Below, in pieces: positions 1 through 12,629 of a stretch of 64,000 bases of DNA. Below the pieces are notes generated by a model, which saw only the letters and a list, made by a program, of their open reading frames with translations, was not told where the DNA came from and made no database searches. Every line of letters starts with the position of its first letter. The stretch's first letter is position 1. The stretch spans positions 5,379,966 to 5,443,965 of the forward strand of contig OY987252.1 of the NCBI GenBank assembly GCA_963920765.1, written 5' to 3'. This stretch comes from Ulota crispa (Eukaryota; Streptophyta; Bryopsida; Orthotrichales; Orthotrichaceae). The translations under genes and the position numbers were made by a program.

Positions 1-2
1 GC

Positions 3-1421
3 CCAGTAGCCGCCACTCATGCAAATGAATTTGTGGTGCGACCTTGTTTATCATTTCCTCCTTAAACTTTTAGGGGTGAAAGTTGAATTGCGGCCGGGGC
101 TGAAGCAATCCAAGTGGTGCAAAACCTTGAGGGGCCCATGATTGATTTCAACGCCATGCGTGCACGTGCAGAGCAAGTAGAAGTAGAGGTGGCAACCATA
201 AAGGCAAACATGGAAGAACTAACAAACTCCGTGCGCTCTCTTGAACTTTGCTTCGTGGCAGCTAAGGATAATGTTGTGGTTCTCACCATATTGATCACAG
301 AGCTGCAACAAAGATTGGACATCTTGAAGGCCTTGATTACAAGGTTGGTACCAAGCCTTGAAAGGAAGGGAATGCTACTGTCGTTGCTGAACATGAAGCT
401 GGCGTGCAACATTTCAGAGAACAAGGCCTTGCAAATGCAGCAAGAAGTGAAGAGAGTAGCTGCAGAATTCAATGATAAAGGTCATTATTATTTTGGCTTG
501 ACCTTGTGGCCTTGCATTAAAGAGATGTTTCCAAACATGTTGTCAACAAACCGTTTGAACACAAACATTGATTGGAACGTGGACCCAACTTTGCAATTTG
601 AATATGACACTGCACAATGTAGGTATTTGCGCAAAGGCCAAGTAGGCAAACCCTCATTCTTGTAGCCTGAAGTTTGAGATTTTGTAAAGGACAACACAAT
701 ATGCATTATGTGTCAAGAGCCTTTTGGCCTTCAAGGTGGATGGAGCCTTGGTATGTGCCCGCATATGTACCATCTTGGGTGTCTCATTGCCCACATGGTA
801 ACGAGGAAGAGATGCATTATTTGCAAGGCCCCCTTTCATGAGCCGCTTCACAAAATGTTTGGCCTCCAAAACCATATGCCAATTCATTACGAGCATGATG
901 AAGATAATTTACCGGGGCCAGGTAATAGGGTTCATTGGAGGAAGGATTTGTCATGGCTTTGGAAGTGGTCCATCAACACCTGTCATCTATTGACATAAAT
1001 CGTGGACAAGGCTATGCGGTTTGAAAGTGTGGAGAGCGTCACCAACATCATCAAGGGGGTGATTAGAGATGGCAATTGTGAGCATTGATTGTATGCAAGT
1101 TAGCTTGTTGGTGGACACTGGGTCACAATTCACAATGTCTTTTCACATGAACCGCATCCCCAGGGCATACTATATGACAACAAAGGTCACAGTGTGGGTT
1201 CAATTGCCGACATGACTTTCGAGCAACAATTAGCCTTTGTTGGAGATAATACATTCCACAAGGCTCAGTTATTAAGTTCCATGTACAAGTACATCCATAA
1301 TCAGTACGATACGTGAGTAGTGGCGTTGTTGACCACTTTGCAATCTCAAAACAAGTTGCAAAGGTTTTTGAAAAATGGCGTAGATTTAGCGCAAAACTTT
1401 ATAGATCTAGGAGATGCCTAG
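3..1421 (+). pseudogene. RING-H2 finger gene, broken and cut by the window edge
   Basis: One reading frame runs from base 3 to the stop at 1419-1421, broken by in-frame stops at 63, 84, 663, 675, 996, 1086, 1101 and 1314 but by no frameshift. The 5' end lies outside the window. Residues from about 114 on form a coiled coil rich in Glu, Ala and Val. Next comes a conserved-looking block with FGLTLWPCIKEMFP and CRYLRKGQ, then a RING-H2 finger at about 699-830 with CIMC, CPHMYHLGC and CIIC as zinc ligands. The C-terminal part (999-1410) is open and unrecognised, with GHWVTIHNVF and MTFEQQLAFVG. RING-H2 fingers usually mark E3 ubiquitin ligases, but the target here is unknown. The layout recalls an uncharacterised multicopy family of non-seed plants (memory only). 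It is a pseudogene because of the many stops. Recoding is unlikely because TAA, TAG and TGA all occur. Confidence 0.7.
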
Positions 1422-2572
1422 ATATTATAATTTTGAAGTATTTTTTATATATACCATAGCACAAGGCATTGCAATACAAGGAGATGAGTAAAAAAATTTT
1501 TGGAAATGTATGCAACTAGTCTACATGGATGTAAATATATACAAGAACCTGTTCAAAACAAGGATCCAAGAAGACTTAGCACTTGTTGCACTTGCAAAAT
1601 TTGGTATGAAATGAAGCATTTATAGTTCACTATGTCTTCTCTACATTTTGTATTGTGCATTTGTATTAGGGTCGCTTGCGTAACACAAGTAGAGTATATT
1701 CCTAAACCACAGATCAATGTAGTAAAACCATTGAATAAACACTTTTGTAAAAGACCCATATGAGGTGATTTGGAATTACTACATGTATTACAAGCATTTT
1801 ACTACATCACCCAGTGACCAAACCAATTTTTGTACTTTTTTCAAACTCAATAAAATGTAAAATGGTGAACCACACCTTTTTCACCTTTTTTAACAGATGC
1901 AACTAATAGAACATGGTGAAGGACACAGTTTTTCCTACGTTACAAGAAATGCATCATATGATAATTTTCCTACTGAATTAGGGGCCAACATATAGAGACT
2001 TTGGTTTCACATTGATGTACATGTGCACAAAGCATAATTTTTGTTGCCCAAATGTAAAATCCTAGAATTCAACATTGATTTGTACATTACATATTTACAT
2101 AAGATAGGGCTTGAACCCTCTAGGATTCAAACCCTATATCAAGATAACCAAGTAAATTGTTTAGGGTATGGAAACGCTTACAATCCTAATAACATTGTGC
2201 TAAACCCTTGAAAACCAAAACAACTAAAACAATTTAGAGTACATAAAACATATTGGCAATTTTTGATTGCAAGATTATTTTAACGGCAAAGTTTACAATT
2301 TGGTTTTTTGTAGATACTAGCGAGGCTTGAATCCACATTTAAGTTTTGACCAGAACAAGAGTTTTAAAGTAGAAGAAGAAATTAGAAATCATAACTAAAA
2401 GAGATTTAGATATAAAGCAAAATTTGAATTGCAACAATCTATTGAGAATTGATATTGTTATAATCCAAGCAGAATATGTATGCAGAGGTCAAAGCCAATT
2501 TTTTTACTACATATAGTTTATGTAAACCGTAATTTCTATTCTCTTGTAAATTGTAAGTGTTGAAGTGAAGTC
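1422..2572. other. AT-rich stretch without a gene
   Basis: No reading frame longer than chance, no repeat I can delimit and no RNA gene is visible. Poly-A and poly-T runs are common. It may hold the 3' flank of the RING pseudogene. Confidence 0.5.
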
Positions 2573-2683
2573 TGGAAAAATTAGTTGGGAGCCTAAACAA
2601 ACTATAGTAGCCATGTTCTTGTGGTTTATTATTTCTTCAAAAGAAATACTTAAGTATGCTAAAATGGCCTCCACACTTGGAAA

Positions 2684-2835
2684 ATAATGACAACAGTACA
2701 ACAGTGACATTTAAAACACAAATGCCTTTTTAAATCTCCCTCGGACATCTGAGCTAAAATGTGGTGTATTGGTGAAGGCCTAATGGCCCATGGCCTGGTA
2801 ACTAGGAGGTCATTGGTTCAGACCGTTGATGTTGC
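2684..2835 (+). mobile_element. tRNA-like SINE module, copy A
   Basis: The most decayed of three copies. It keeps tgtggtgtattggtgaaggc followed by a gcctggtaactaggaggtc arm and a damaged box B (ggttcagacc). The 5' flank (aaaataatga...acagtac) matches that of copy C. It is probably a dead SINE. The box A-like to box B spacing is that of a tRNA D-arm to T-arm. Confidence 0.45.
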
Positions 2836-2971
2836 AATTATTTAGAACTTGTTATACAAGCCTATAACTTTTTGTTAAGGCAAAGTAATATGGAAAAAAA
2901 TAGTGGAGGTGAAACTCAATTGCAATGGCCAACTTTTCTTTATTTTGTGTTTCTTCAATACGAATACTGTA

Positions 2972-3600
2972 GCCCCTAAGGGACCATTGTCCTGTCGAGG
3001 CACAAATGAGATTTTGGGCATGTTCCTATGGCTAAATCACTACGCATGATTTTATGAAACTTTTATCAAAGGTCAAAAATTCAAAGATCTACGTGGGAAT
3101 GCCATTTTCCCTTCATTCCGACGGTTATTGAAGATGTTAAATATTAAATCCTATGAAATGTTGCTCCCCGGGCAGCCAATAACTTCTTGAAAATTTTCTT
3201 TTTTTTCAAATAAAAAGCTGAAGTAGGTTCTTTAGACTTATACACATGTGGGGAGCTTTGAATCATTCAATTTTGATTGATGAGATGAAAGTTATGAGAA
3301 GTTTTAGTTTCCAAGTAGGTGTGGTTGTGCTCTGAAAAAATAACTTATGACCTATTGAATTTCATTTTTGAATGCAAATATAATATTAAACCCTAAAAAA
3401 AATATTGGAAAATGGAAAGGGACCAAAGGGTGAAGATTGCTTGGTACTTGCTAGGACAATCTCACCATTGGGATTCTTGTGATTCAATTCCATTGCTAGG
3501 TAACAAATGATGTTACATTTTGTTAAATTTCAAACCGTCTTCTATTTAATGTTTTTTTTAAAAATGAAAATCAAGTATTTTTTGTTTTGGTTTTTTTCCA
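2972..3600 (+). repeat. Dispersed ~640-bp repeat, plus-strand copy
   Basis: It begins near gcccctaagggaccattgtc, followed by gattttgggcatgt, and contains the family core aatcattcaattttgattga near 3263-3282. The reverse complement of the same order is seen at 25.6-26.25, 27.96-28.59 and 37.69-38.34 kb. It interrupts the tRNA-like array. The right boundary is a guess. Confidence 0.5.
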
Positions 3601-4150
3601 AAGACTCTCAACTCAATTTCCCACCATAAAAAAATAAACCTCAAAACTCCATGGTGCAAAAATTTGAAGTTAAAAAAGCTCAAAGTCAAGTAAACTACTT
3701 GTGCAAGGTGCAAAAAGCTTGTTTTTTATTGTTTAAATGTTAATATCTTGCAATTTGTGCTGTCAAACTTTTTATGTTTTGAATGACACATTCTTATACA
3801 AGTCTTGTACAAGATCCTATTGTTAGATATGCAAAAACACTAATCTTCAAACTTTTTTACCCTTTTCCGTAGAAGTGATAGGTTTGAGTATCTTTTGAAA
3901 AAATAAAAGGCATGGTCCTTCGGGCCTTAGGGCTTAGTCATTGTATTAGCCTCCAAATTTGCAAAATAAAGGTAGTACAATAGTGCCTGTATACGATGAA
4001 GGTATTTGGACAGCAAATTCCTTTCATATAAGGAAAATATTCATTGTAACTAAATAAGTTTTTGTAGCTCCCCAACCATCAGGGACAGTCATCTACTTCA
4101 TCTTAGCCAAGCGTTTTTCCTTATAAAGGTTCATCTTAAGGAAGCACTAC

Positions 4151-4290
4151 TGTACTATGATTTACAATACAAGTACAATATTAATTCTCTATTGGACATC
4201 TAGCCTAGCACGTGGTGTGTTGCTGAAGGCCCATGGGCTGGTATCCAGGGGGTCTGGGGTTCAAGTCCTCTCGGTGGTAGACGACCACAG
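4151..4290 (+). mobile_element. tRNA-like SINE module, copy B
   Basis: It shares nearly all of a stretch with copy C, from tttacaatacaagtacaata through attggacat and gcctagcacgtggtgtgttg. It ends in a good RNA polymerase III box B (ggttcaagtcc, about 4258-4268). The arm gggctggtatccagggggtc stands where a tRNA has its anticodon arm. The 3' end is unclear. It is not an intact tRNA gene, because no acceptor stem pairs. Confidence 0.55.
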
Positions 4291-4699
4291 TTGTGGGCAA
4301 GGTCTTGTCAAGATGTATTGGTCCTTGGTTTCAATGCATGGTTCTCATGCAGACCTATCCAAATGTGGTTGAATTTTGCAACCACATCCGATTAAGTTTG
4401 TATGTGAACCCCATTCGTTGATACTGAGGAGTTGTATATGTTAATAAGATTTTGCCCCCAATTGTGGTCATCCATCCATTGAATGTAGTTGCCAAAAACC
4501 ATTATATCAGCACCAGCCAACACATCATGATTTGCAAACTTCTTGCATTTTCTACCCTTTCATTAGTATAACTTTACATTTAAAAATTGAAATTTGAAAA
4601 AATTGTTGGAGGCAAAACTAAACTACATTAGCTAGCTTTTCTCCATTCAAAGATTCTTGAAAACAAATACTTTAGTCTATTGAAATAGTCTCAGAATTT

Positions 4700-4850
4700 C
4701 AAAACTTGCAAAATAATGATAGTACTTTCATTTACAATACAAGTACAATATTAATTCTTTATTGGACATTTGGCCTAGCACGTGGTGTGTTGGTGAAGGC
4801 CCATAGGCTGGTAACCAAGAGGTCTTGGGTTCAACTCTTTGCCTTTGCAA
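4700..4850 (+). mobile_element. tRNA-like SINE module, copy C
   Basis: It is closely related to copy B over about 110 bp and carries a clean box B (gggttcaactc, 4827-4837). The D-arm-like stretch is tggtgtgttggtgaaggc. The 80-bp module lies directly upstream, so the tRNA-like part seems to sit inside or at the 3' side of the repeated unit rather than at its 5' end as in usual SINEs. Confidence 0.55.
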
Positions 4851-4989
4851 TTCCTTGCAAGGGGGAGGACCGCAAGAGGTTTTGGTGTGGCAAAATCGTG
4901 TCAACATATGATTTGTGCAAGTGCCTGCCAGTTGAGGTCTGCATCCACGTGCTTGTAGTATGTCGGTGCATACCTTGAACGGTTGGTGC

Positions 4990-6215
4990 ATGCATGTTTC
5001 CTATATTGTCGCAAACCTGCCCTAAACCCTAAACCATCTAGTAATTGCAGCTCCTCACACTAGCATTGACCAATACAATCTTTTATATTTTCTTGCATTT
5101 CATGGTCTCAAATGCAAAGCAACTTGTAGGCAATAGCGTGCTGATTCCATGCGCAAACTTATCCATGAACTTGTTCCTCCATTAATTGCAGCTATCAAAT
5201 CACTCACAAAAGCTGCTGGTTGTGATGGAAAGACTTGGACAATTGTAGTTAACAGCAATCATGGTTGTGGGCACGAGATTGCATGTATCAGCAATAACAG
5301 GTCCGCATTCACATAATAGCAATTCTGGTTGGCTTTTGCATCTTGGGATGGATTTTGATTTTGCTGCATCGTGCCCCATGTAATTGAGCTAGGACTTGGG
5401 AGGATTGTGTGGTTGAATTGCCTAGTAGAAGGAGTCTCCTAAATCCTCTTTCATGTCCCTTCAAGACTTTGCAAGTTTATCCTAAACCATCAAATTTTAC
5501 TCCATTTCTTAGGCTTATTTCTCTAGGAGGAGAGGTGATTTGGGTTTTCATTTTTTTTCCTAAGTCATCATTGTGAATTGGTTTGTCCCTTTTGTTCAGT
5601 GTTTTTGGTTGTTGACCCCACAGCACCAAGTCAATTGCTAGATTGCCTACTCGCGACCTGATCAACAACCACTTCAAACATCCAACAGTGAATCAGCGTA
5701 CTACTATCAGTGAGAAAAGCTTCCCTCACAAACCACACCTCCTGCACTAGTTGTTGTGGATCATTGTAGAGGAAATGCAAACTCCATACAACAAATAACA
5801 ATTGCAAATTAGAAATAATGTGGCCTCTATGGCGCTCTAAATTTGCCGGATCTACTTCTTCGTGTTCTTCTCCGTGCCTAGCATCAGCAAACAACAAATT
5901 GCCAAAGGCATGTCAATTGCAAAATTAGTTGGAAGCGCGCTTGTATTCCCACCATTCTACCCAGCATTACACTTCTATTGTCAAATATTGTTGGCATCAC
6001 TAATTAAAAACCCTAAAACTAAATGTCAAAAAAATGTTGCCAACACTAAATGTGAAGTTATGAACGTATACACTAATTGTTAATTTTTGTAAATTTTGGG
6101 AGTAATTTTTATGTACAAGGTTACATTTAGTGTTTGAATTTGAATTTGGTAAAGATTTGGTCAACACATTTATTCACAAAGTTATGCATGAATATTATAA
6201 GGTGTTGAAGCGGGT
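4990..6215. other. Mostly non-coding, two short open stretches
   Basis: Two adjacent CCCTAAA units occur near 5020-5035. A plus-strand open stretch at about 5150-5330 and a minus-strand one at 5631-5897 could be pieces of captured or dead genes. Neither is recognised. Confidence 0.3.
5631..5897 (-). CDS. Unrecognised 88-codon open frame
   Basis: The frame encodes an acidic N-terminus (EEHEEVDPANLERHRGH) followed by a hydrophobic, aromatic-rich stretch (LLFVVWSLHFLYND) and a mixed C-terminus. It has no recognisable domain, no clear splice sites and no supporting neighbour. The length is only modestly above chance for this base composition. It may be an exon or gene fragment, or noise. Confidence 0.18.
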   Translation of the reverse strand: MLFADARHGEEHEEVDPANLERHRGHIISNLQLLFVVWSLHFLYNDPQQLVQEVWFVREAFLTDSSTLIHCWMFEVVVDQVASRQSSN

Positions 6216-6228
6216 TGTTTAACCAAGC

Positions 6229-6500
6229 TGTCCACTAGAGTGTCAAACGACGCCGTCAAATGAGGCCGTCCATGTGACGATCCAAGAATGCTATCGCATT
6301 AGGCCGTCCATCTCTTCGTCCAACCAAGATGTCCATCTGACTATCAAGGCAAGCCGTCCATGCGGATTGTCCAAACAAGGCGTCCACCTGGTCGTCCAAG
6401 AAGGTTGTCAAACTAAATCGTCCATCTAGCCGTTTGACCAGGATGTCCATCTGGCTATTAGACCAAGCCGTCCATCTGGCCGTCCATATCAATTGTCAAC
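6229..6500 (+). repeat. 25-bp minisatellite (GTCCATCTGG...)
   Basis: About ten imperfect copies of a 25-bp unit, roughly GTCCATCTGGCCGTCCAAC plus CAAGCC. Five of the six best units (from about 6306) are exactly 25 bp, one is 26 bp, and a 13-bp remnant lies between. Because 25 is not a multiple of three, the minus-strand open frame here is not a real repeat protein. Confidence 0.8.
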
Positions 6501-6573
6501 GTGGAGTTGTGGACCATTGACTGGTCTGTCCAACAAGGTTTATCATTGACTAAAATCGTCCAACGTGTGTGTC

Positions 6574-6735
6574 ACGACGTCCGTCCAGTGGATTTTGCAA
6601 CCGCTATTGAGGGTTCTGTTAATAGATTCATCCATCCATTGCTCTTTTTCATCCACTTTTGAAAGTCTGTTGACGAATTTCATCTTGATAGACGCCGGGG
6701 TTGGATCTTGATGCCTGGACGGACATCTGGACGTC
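6574..6735. repeat. Inverted outliers of the 25-bp repeat
   Basis: cgacgtccgtccagtgg (near 6575) faces ctggacggacatctggacgt (near 6715). The second is in the opposite orientation to the neighbouring minisatellite units, giving a weak stem-loop about 160 bp across. Confidence 0.4.
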
Positions 6736-6745
6736 TGGATGTGAT

Positions 6746-9700
6746 GTGACAGGGATAACCTTGAGAAGCATGACAAGTGGGGAGAGTGCAGTATCCGCTA
6801 GAGAAACAAAGCGCAAGTAAGTGAAGACAAAGCTTGCCATCAAGGGAAATTTTAGAGCTCTGGTTCCCAACAAGGAACGGGCCACCGATTGGTGATAGAA
6901 ACACCATCATCACTCAATTGTCTTGGAGTGCCGTTACTCTCATTTGCCATTACATGTCTTTTCAAAATCATGATTTTTGCTATCTCCTCCAACAATTGAA
7001 AATTATATATTAATATTATGTAGTTGGCTTATTTAAGGGTAAGTTGACATTCTAATAAAGGGTACAATGTGGAAGAGAATTACGTATGCCTCTACTCTTG
7101 AGGGAGCACTCTTTTTTTTTTATTGGCAACGTGCAATCAAATGAGGGGATATTATAATTACTTGGCACCTAAATTTTAGAAAAGATTTAGAAGTAAATTA
7201 ACATCAATAGTAAGGGAATTTATTTTTTTAAAGAATGAAGGGTAGAATAGGATACTAGATGAATGTGGAGTATTTCACTAATAAATGGAGTCTTAAATAT
7301 TCATAAAAGTACCTTGTTCTTCATAGAAGTGCACCTTTCTCAATAAATTTAGTGGTTTGGGGGGGTTTGCCAAATAACAAACACAATTTTGAGTACCCTA
7401 TCTACAATACTTGGCAGGCAAGAGTTCACCTCTTTCATCAATCTTCTATTCTCTACATGTTATTGGGACATGCTAGCAATTTCATGTCATTTAATTTTCC
7501 GATTCATTTCTTATCCCAAACACCACACCAGCATATCATTATTTAATTGCAAAAGTGCAAATTTTAGTTCATTATAAATAATTTTGTGTCAATATCATGG
7601 TTTAGCAGAAAAATTAATAAAATGAATATTAGTGATGACAATTTGAGATTTAATTGCATGTTATCATGGTTGTCTTCCTTAACACGGCAATAACTCAACA
7701 AACTTGACTTCATAGATAGACATGAGCCCCTTTGTTTGTCTAGTAGAGTCAACTTCAAAGTTGACTTTTAAATAAAGCACTTTTTGTTTCCAATTTTGAC
7801 ATATTGATGTTCCATTTATTGAAGTATATCAATTTGATATACACTTATTAGATTCAACATTCTGGATCATATTTAAAGTAGATTTTTAAATTATCTCAGT
7901 TGTTAAATAGGGCCTTATTAGACAAGATTGTCATTCATACTTAACAATTTCCATACGCAACATTAGATGTCAAATAGACAACACAATGACTAAACTCCAA
8001 GATCTGTCCGACAAGACAACGCTACATGTAATGTATGAAAACATCCTTCCACGTATCTTCCTTGCTAAACAAACCCCTCCAATAACAAAAACTTGGTTCA
8101 CACATGTTCCATCATTCTGTTGGACATTCTCATTATTCATGGCATATATATCATTCTATGATAGCTAGCTTTCTCCATATAAACATAATAAATGTTAAAA
8201 AGTGCAAACTTTGACCAAAACAAGAAAAACACCCTACACATTCAAGAACCCAAGTTCCTTGGGTTCATTGTTGTCCACCAACTTCCACATAAAATACATG
8301 ACTTCCTGTGATTTCATATTTAGTCTCTAGATCTTTGTTTACTATCTAGTCATATGTATGAAGATAATATTTGCACCTTCTGCTCCTCACGCTTCTATTC
8401 CTACATACTTCAAATTGTGCAATGATCAATGTGCATATTTTATTGTCTCTGCGAGACAAGACACAATGAAATCATCTTTTCTAATCAATTCCCATACAAT
8501 ACTGTGATTATGCCATGTATGAATGAACTCTTCCCCTATTCTACGTGGTACTCAATACTACGGTGTGTTTCTTTTGGCTTCTACATGCGTGCGTGTAGCA
8601 TGCAGTGGTTTAAACTGAGTCACTATTGTGTTCATTGAATTAAAAACCTCTATATGGACAAATGTATAACTGTGTAGGGAAACCTTGTCGTGGTCAATGA
8701 AGTGATCATTTTAATATAATAATTGAGCCCTATCAAAGGCATTTACATAATTATGCATAAGAACATCAACAGCCATATTCATTAATTTGTGTATCCATGA
8801 ACATTTAGAAAATTCTCACCCTTTTCCATTGGAAGTGCATCTAATTGAAGTCAAATACATCTCTTCCAGAACTACACTCTCTATTGCCTAAATAGCCAAG
8901 ATCAGGGCATATTAGTTTTATGTAATAAAATATTTGTAAAACTTTTGGCAAAAGCTTCATTAACTTGGTTTAGGGTGACCTACATGAATTGTTGCATCTT
9001 CTAAGTCAATTACAAGTAGGGAATTAGGTTCTCCCAATTCAATGAATACAACTTTGTGTTGTATAGTTTGTCAATACAATAATATTTTTGAAAGATATCC
9101 TTGGTCAACATATTAATAATAACTGTTGCTCTATTGGATTTGTCCCTAAAAACAACATTGGTCTTAATGATTTTACTTAGTTTATTTCACGTCATTAGGG
9201 TGAACAGGTACAGGTTATGTAATTCATGCATTAATGTATTAGATTTGAATGGCTTTGATACACATTGCATTCCTTCTCTTGCAACAACTCCTTGCAATTA
9301 CAAATTTCCTTGTAAATCATCTTGTTAGACTTTGTCTTCGTGTATGTGTAGACATTTTTGCTTCAGAGACATTCACTGCTTGACTGAATGACCTGATGGA
9401 TTTCATAATAAACAACATTGCATGTGTTCTCAAAAGTATAAGCATATTCATTCTATATTACTAATGACTGCATAAGAAATGATTAAAACAAAGTCTAGGT
9501 CTTATTCAATCAATATGGAGTTGCTTGTTATATATGGAGTGTATCTAGATATTGCATTGCTCTACATACACCCCATATGTAACATGCAACTCCATATTGA
9601 TCAAATATGGGGTATAATTATAATTATAGACCTTTACAAATAACCTAAGGGTTTGTTCCATGTGTTCCATCACTTTTATTGATTTCTTCTTGGCCCACAC

Positions 9701-12629
9701 AATTATCATTTTCCTAGATAGTTCTTTAGAACTACACAAGCTGTAATGGTAATCACATTGATCTTTATTGATTAAGCTTTAAAAGGCAAGGTTACCATAA
9801 TATGTAGTATATATGTTGCTGTACAATTGTCATTTGCTACCAATAAAAAGTTTTAAACTGAGACCTTCACTAAGTCACTAGAACAGCATTAATCTATATA
9901 GTAACTCCTTTGCTAAACTCAAATGTAATAAAGGTGATGTTGCACTCTATAAACAAAAAAATTACACCGTATAATACTAGTCGCAAAGGGCTAATTTGTC
10001 CTTTAAGTGCTATAACATACTTGTAATCTATATGCCTCCAAAAATAAAAAGTTTAACAATACTTGCAAGTTTGCAATCCATCTACAATACACAGTAGATA
10101 ACTACCATTTGTTCTAAACCATGAGTTACAAATCCACTAGCCTATGGGATATTAAAGAAAATTGCGTTACGCAATTCCAAACATCCTTTGGACAAGCCCT
10201 AGAGATTGTATGTTCCAAGTGACTATTCTCGCTTAATGAGCTTCAACCTATTTTGTTTTGGCGGACAAATGTCGGAACATTACTATGCTATTATGCCATG
10301 TTGCTTAGCCATGGCCATAGTATGTTTAGTAGGTAGGTGTCTTGTCCTCCAACGTACGGATCAAGTATTACTGTATTTGAAATGGGGTTCAAGAAGACCT
10401 TCTCTAGGGATTTGTCAATGATGAGGATGTTTGCAAGTGATGGCTTGAATCCTAAATCTTGTTCAAACCTAGACCTTTATGCCAAATTTCTTCTATGATG
10501 CTCTTAAACAATATAGGTTTCCTTGGGTTCAAGGGATATGTTAGTAGTTGCTTGTGACTATCCATAATCTATGTACATGATCTTTGGCTCTTCACGTCTA
10601 GCACTGTCATTCCACGGTCTAATAGATGTTCCAAAATAGCCTCCATTCTTTGTTCTTGCATGCTACTCCATATAATGATATGAAAATGAGCTAACACTTT
10701 TCTAGGAATTTGCAAAGCCCAAGACGCTTGGAGACAATGCGATCTGCAATTTTGCTAGATCCTTTTGGCATTGCAGTTGAATTTGGATGCTCTATTTTGC
10801 ACAACACACCATTGATGTTGATCACCTATACTTTTTATGTCCATTGCAGGGGGGAGACGGGATACTATATTTGTTATGTCACATCTAGATCTTGGAGTTG
10901 GAAATGAGGGCTCATTCATACAACAAGATGACAATTATCATATGGTCATATACAAAAATACTCACAATCATACACATGAAATGGAAGTTTTACTTGTGCA
11001 ATTGAAGTGCGGCACACATCATCTTAATGAAAGTCATATTTGACCATGCAAGTGCTTCACCAATTCTTTGAAGCACAGGTATTTACAACCCAAGGTATGA
11101 GGACATTAAATCGTGTCACTTTAACTAAATCTTCCTATACCATTATAGGTTTACCAACCCTTTCATTAAAGTTGGCGTTCTCTAAGATCCTTGGTACTTG
11201 ATACTATTGCATTGCTCATTAAAGACTAATCTTTTCTAATTATTTCCATGTCCTTGATGTTCATGGTCAAGATGGTATAACACCCTTGCTTTCCTTATAC
11301 TAATTCCAACTATCCTTTGTGAAGTTGTATTCTATTTTTTGGGTAATCTTTTATTCTACTCAATTGTAACCCATACAAGTCTAAGGAGGCAAGTGGGGAA
11401 CATACATGCGTTACGAAATTATATGATATGACCGCAACTTTAATGAAATTATTTTTTACAAAAAGAAAGACAAATCATACTGTCTTGTAATCATCCACAT
11501 TTTCAATCATTCAAAAAGGGATAGAGTTTCTACAAGCTTAAGTTAGAACCACTTAGCTTTGATATTCAATAAAGTTACTAACTTTTTCATTATATTTTAA
11601 GGTATCCCATGGATGGGTAAAATCTAACATTTCATTGAAAACTTCAATTAACAAAGTCACAGAAGAAGACATCCTCTTCCATTTCCTGACTTAGTAAAAT
11701 TTATAATAGATGGTAATGTTGAAGTGATTGTCACAGAAAAGTTTTCCTTTGTGGAGTTCATCTTCCATTTTTGCAAATTGACTTAGACTGGTGCATAAAT
11801 TCCTCTCCCCCATGAAAATAATTGGTTCCTCTTTATATTTTTATTTTACGCTGGATGACAACAAATAAGGGTTACAATCAGTAATTTGTAGACTTACTAC
11901 TCAAGGATTACATGAAATGATTTAACATCAGCTTAACTAAGTACGTGTGTTCTAATACAATGTCAAGATACACTCCATCTATACCTTACAACTCCACGTT
12001 ACTTGAAATTCAAGTTTTATACTCTACTCTCTCAATTAAAAGCACCTAGTTTACTTCTGATTAACTTCTATTGCACATTGTCTTCAAGGACAATAACAAT
12101 AGAACTTCCGGATATATTGTCTTCATCTATGGAAATATGGAAACCTACCGACAAAGACAGATTTGAAACAATGTGCCAGTATATTGATAAATTGCATAAT
12201 GACATGGTCTCTTTCCATTTCTTGGAACTCTGATTGCCTCAAAACTTCACCCCAATGCCTAAGCCTAAAATAAGATGCTTAATTACACATTGTAATAATG
12301 CAAAAGTGCTGTGGCCTACCATTAATGCAATGTCTATCATTGGATGGAAAGTTCTCCAGCAAATACATTAATATCATTCTGAGCTAAGTTTGTTACCTAC
12401 CTTTGCATTAGAATGGACGACCACATTGGCATCAGATGCAACCACCGCACCAGTGACTATCTGTAACTCCAACCTCTGACAATGAATGGAGTCCTGCAAC
12501 ATCAAGACATAGGTTGGCAAATTTTTTAGGGTCCATCCATCAAATTTAGCATGTACAAACAAATCCACAAATACAACTATTACTCCACCGCTCTCACTTG
12601 ATTTCCTTGTGCGGGTAGCTCTACGTTCA
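6746..12629. other. Long AT-rich stretch without a recognisable gene
   Basis: No frame in this interval encodes a recognisable protein; the open frames are short and overlap on both strands. The only clear structure is the inverted repeat at 9506-9607. Confidence 0.45.
9506..9607. repeat. Perfectly placed short inverted repeat (MITE-like hairpin)
   Basis: Two arms of about 40 bp, tcaatatggagttgc... and its reverse complement, flank a loop of roughly 20 bp around ctagatattgcattgc. The arms match almost base for base (attgatcaatatggagttgc-type core, then tgttayatatggrgtgta). It could be a tiny MITE, a foldback relic or a source of a hairpin RNA. Confidence 0.65.

Larger units (their letters stand above)
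2573..4850 (+). repeat. Array of repeated modules with tRNA-like segments
   Basis: An approximately 80-bp module (gaaaaaattgttggagg type, ending in tcttcaa...aatactnnag) appears at about 2573-2655, 2890-2970 and 4585-4675. After the first and third it is followed by a ttgcaaaataatga-like stretch and a tRNA-like segment. A third ttgcaaaataaagg-like stretch at about 3955-3985 precedes the tRNA-like segment at 4190. The array therefore reads module, tRNA-like A, module, inserted dispersed repeat (about 2972-3600), tRNA-like B, module, tRNA-like C. The copies are diverged. It could be a tandem SINE-derived array or repeated insertion into one site. Confidence 0.55.

Noticed and set aside
4200-4275. 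A functional tRNA gene
   Set aside because: Box B is good, but no acceptor stem pairs and related decayed copies exist nearby.
5020-5035. Interstitial telomere (CCCTAAA)
   Set aside because: Only about two units are present; single copies occur throughout the window by chance.
6256-6492. Repeat protein on the minus strand
   Set aside because: The 25-bp unit changes frame at each copy, so the peptide is not repeated.
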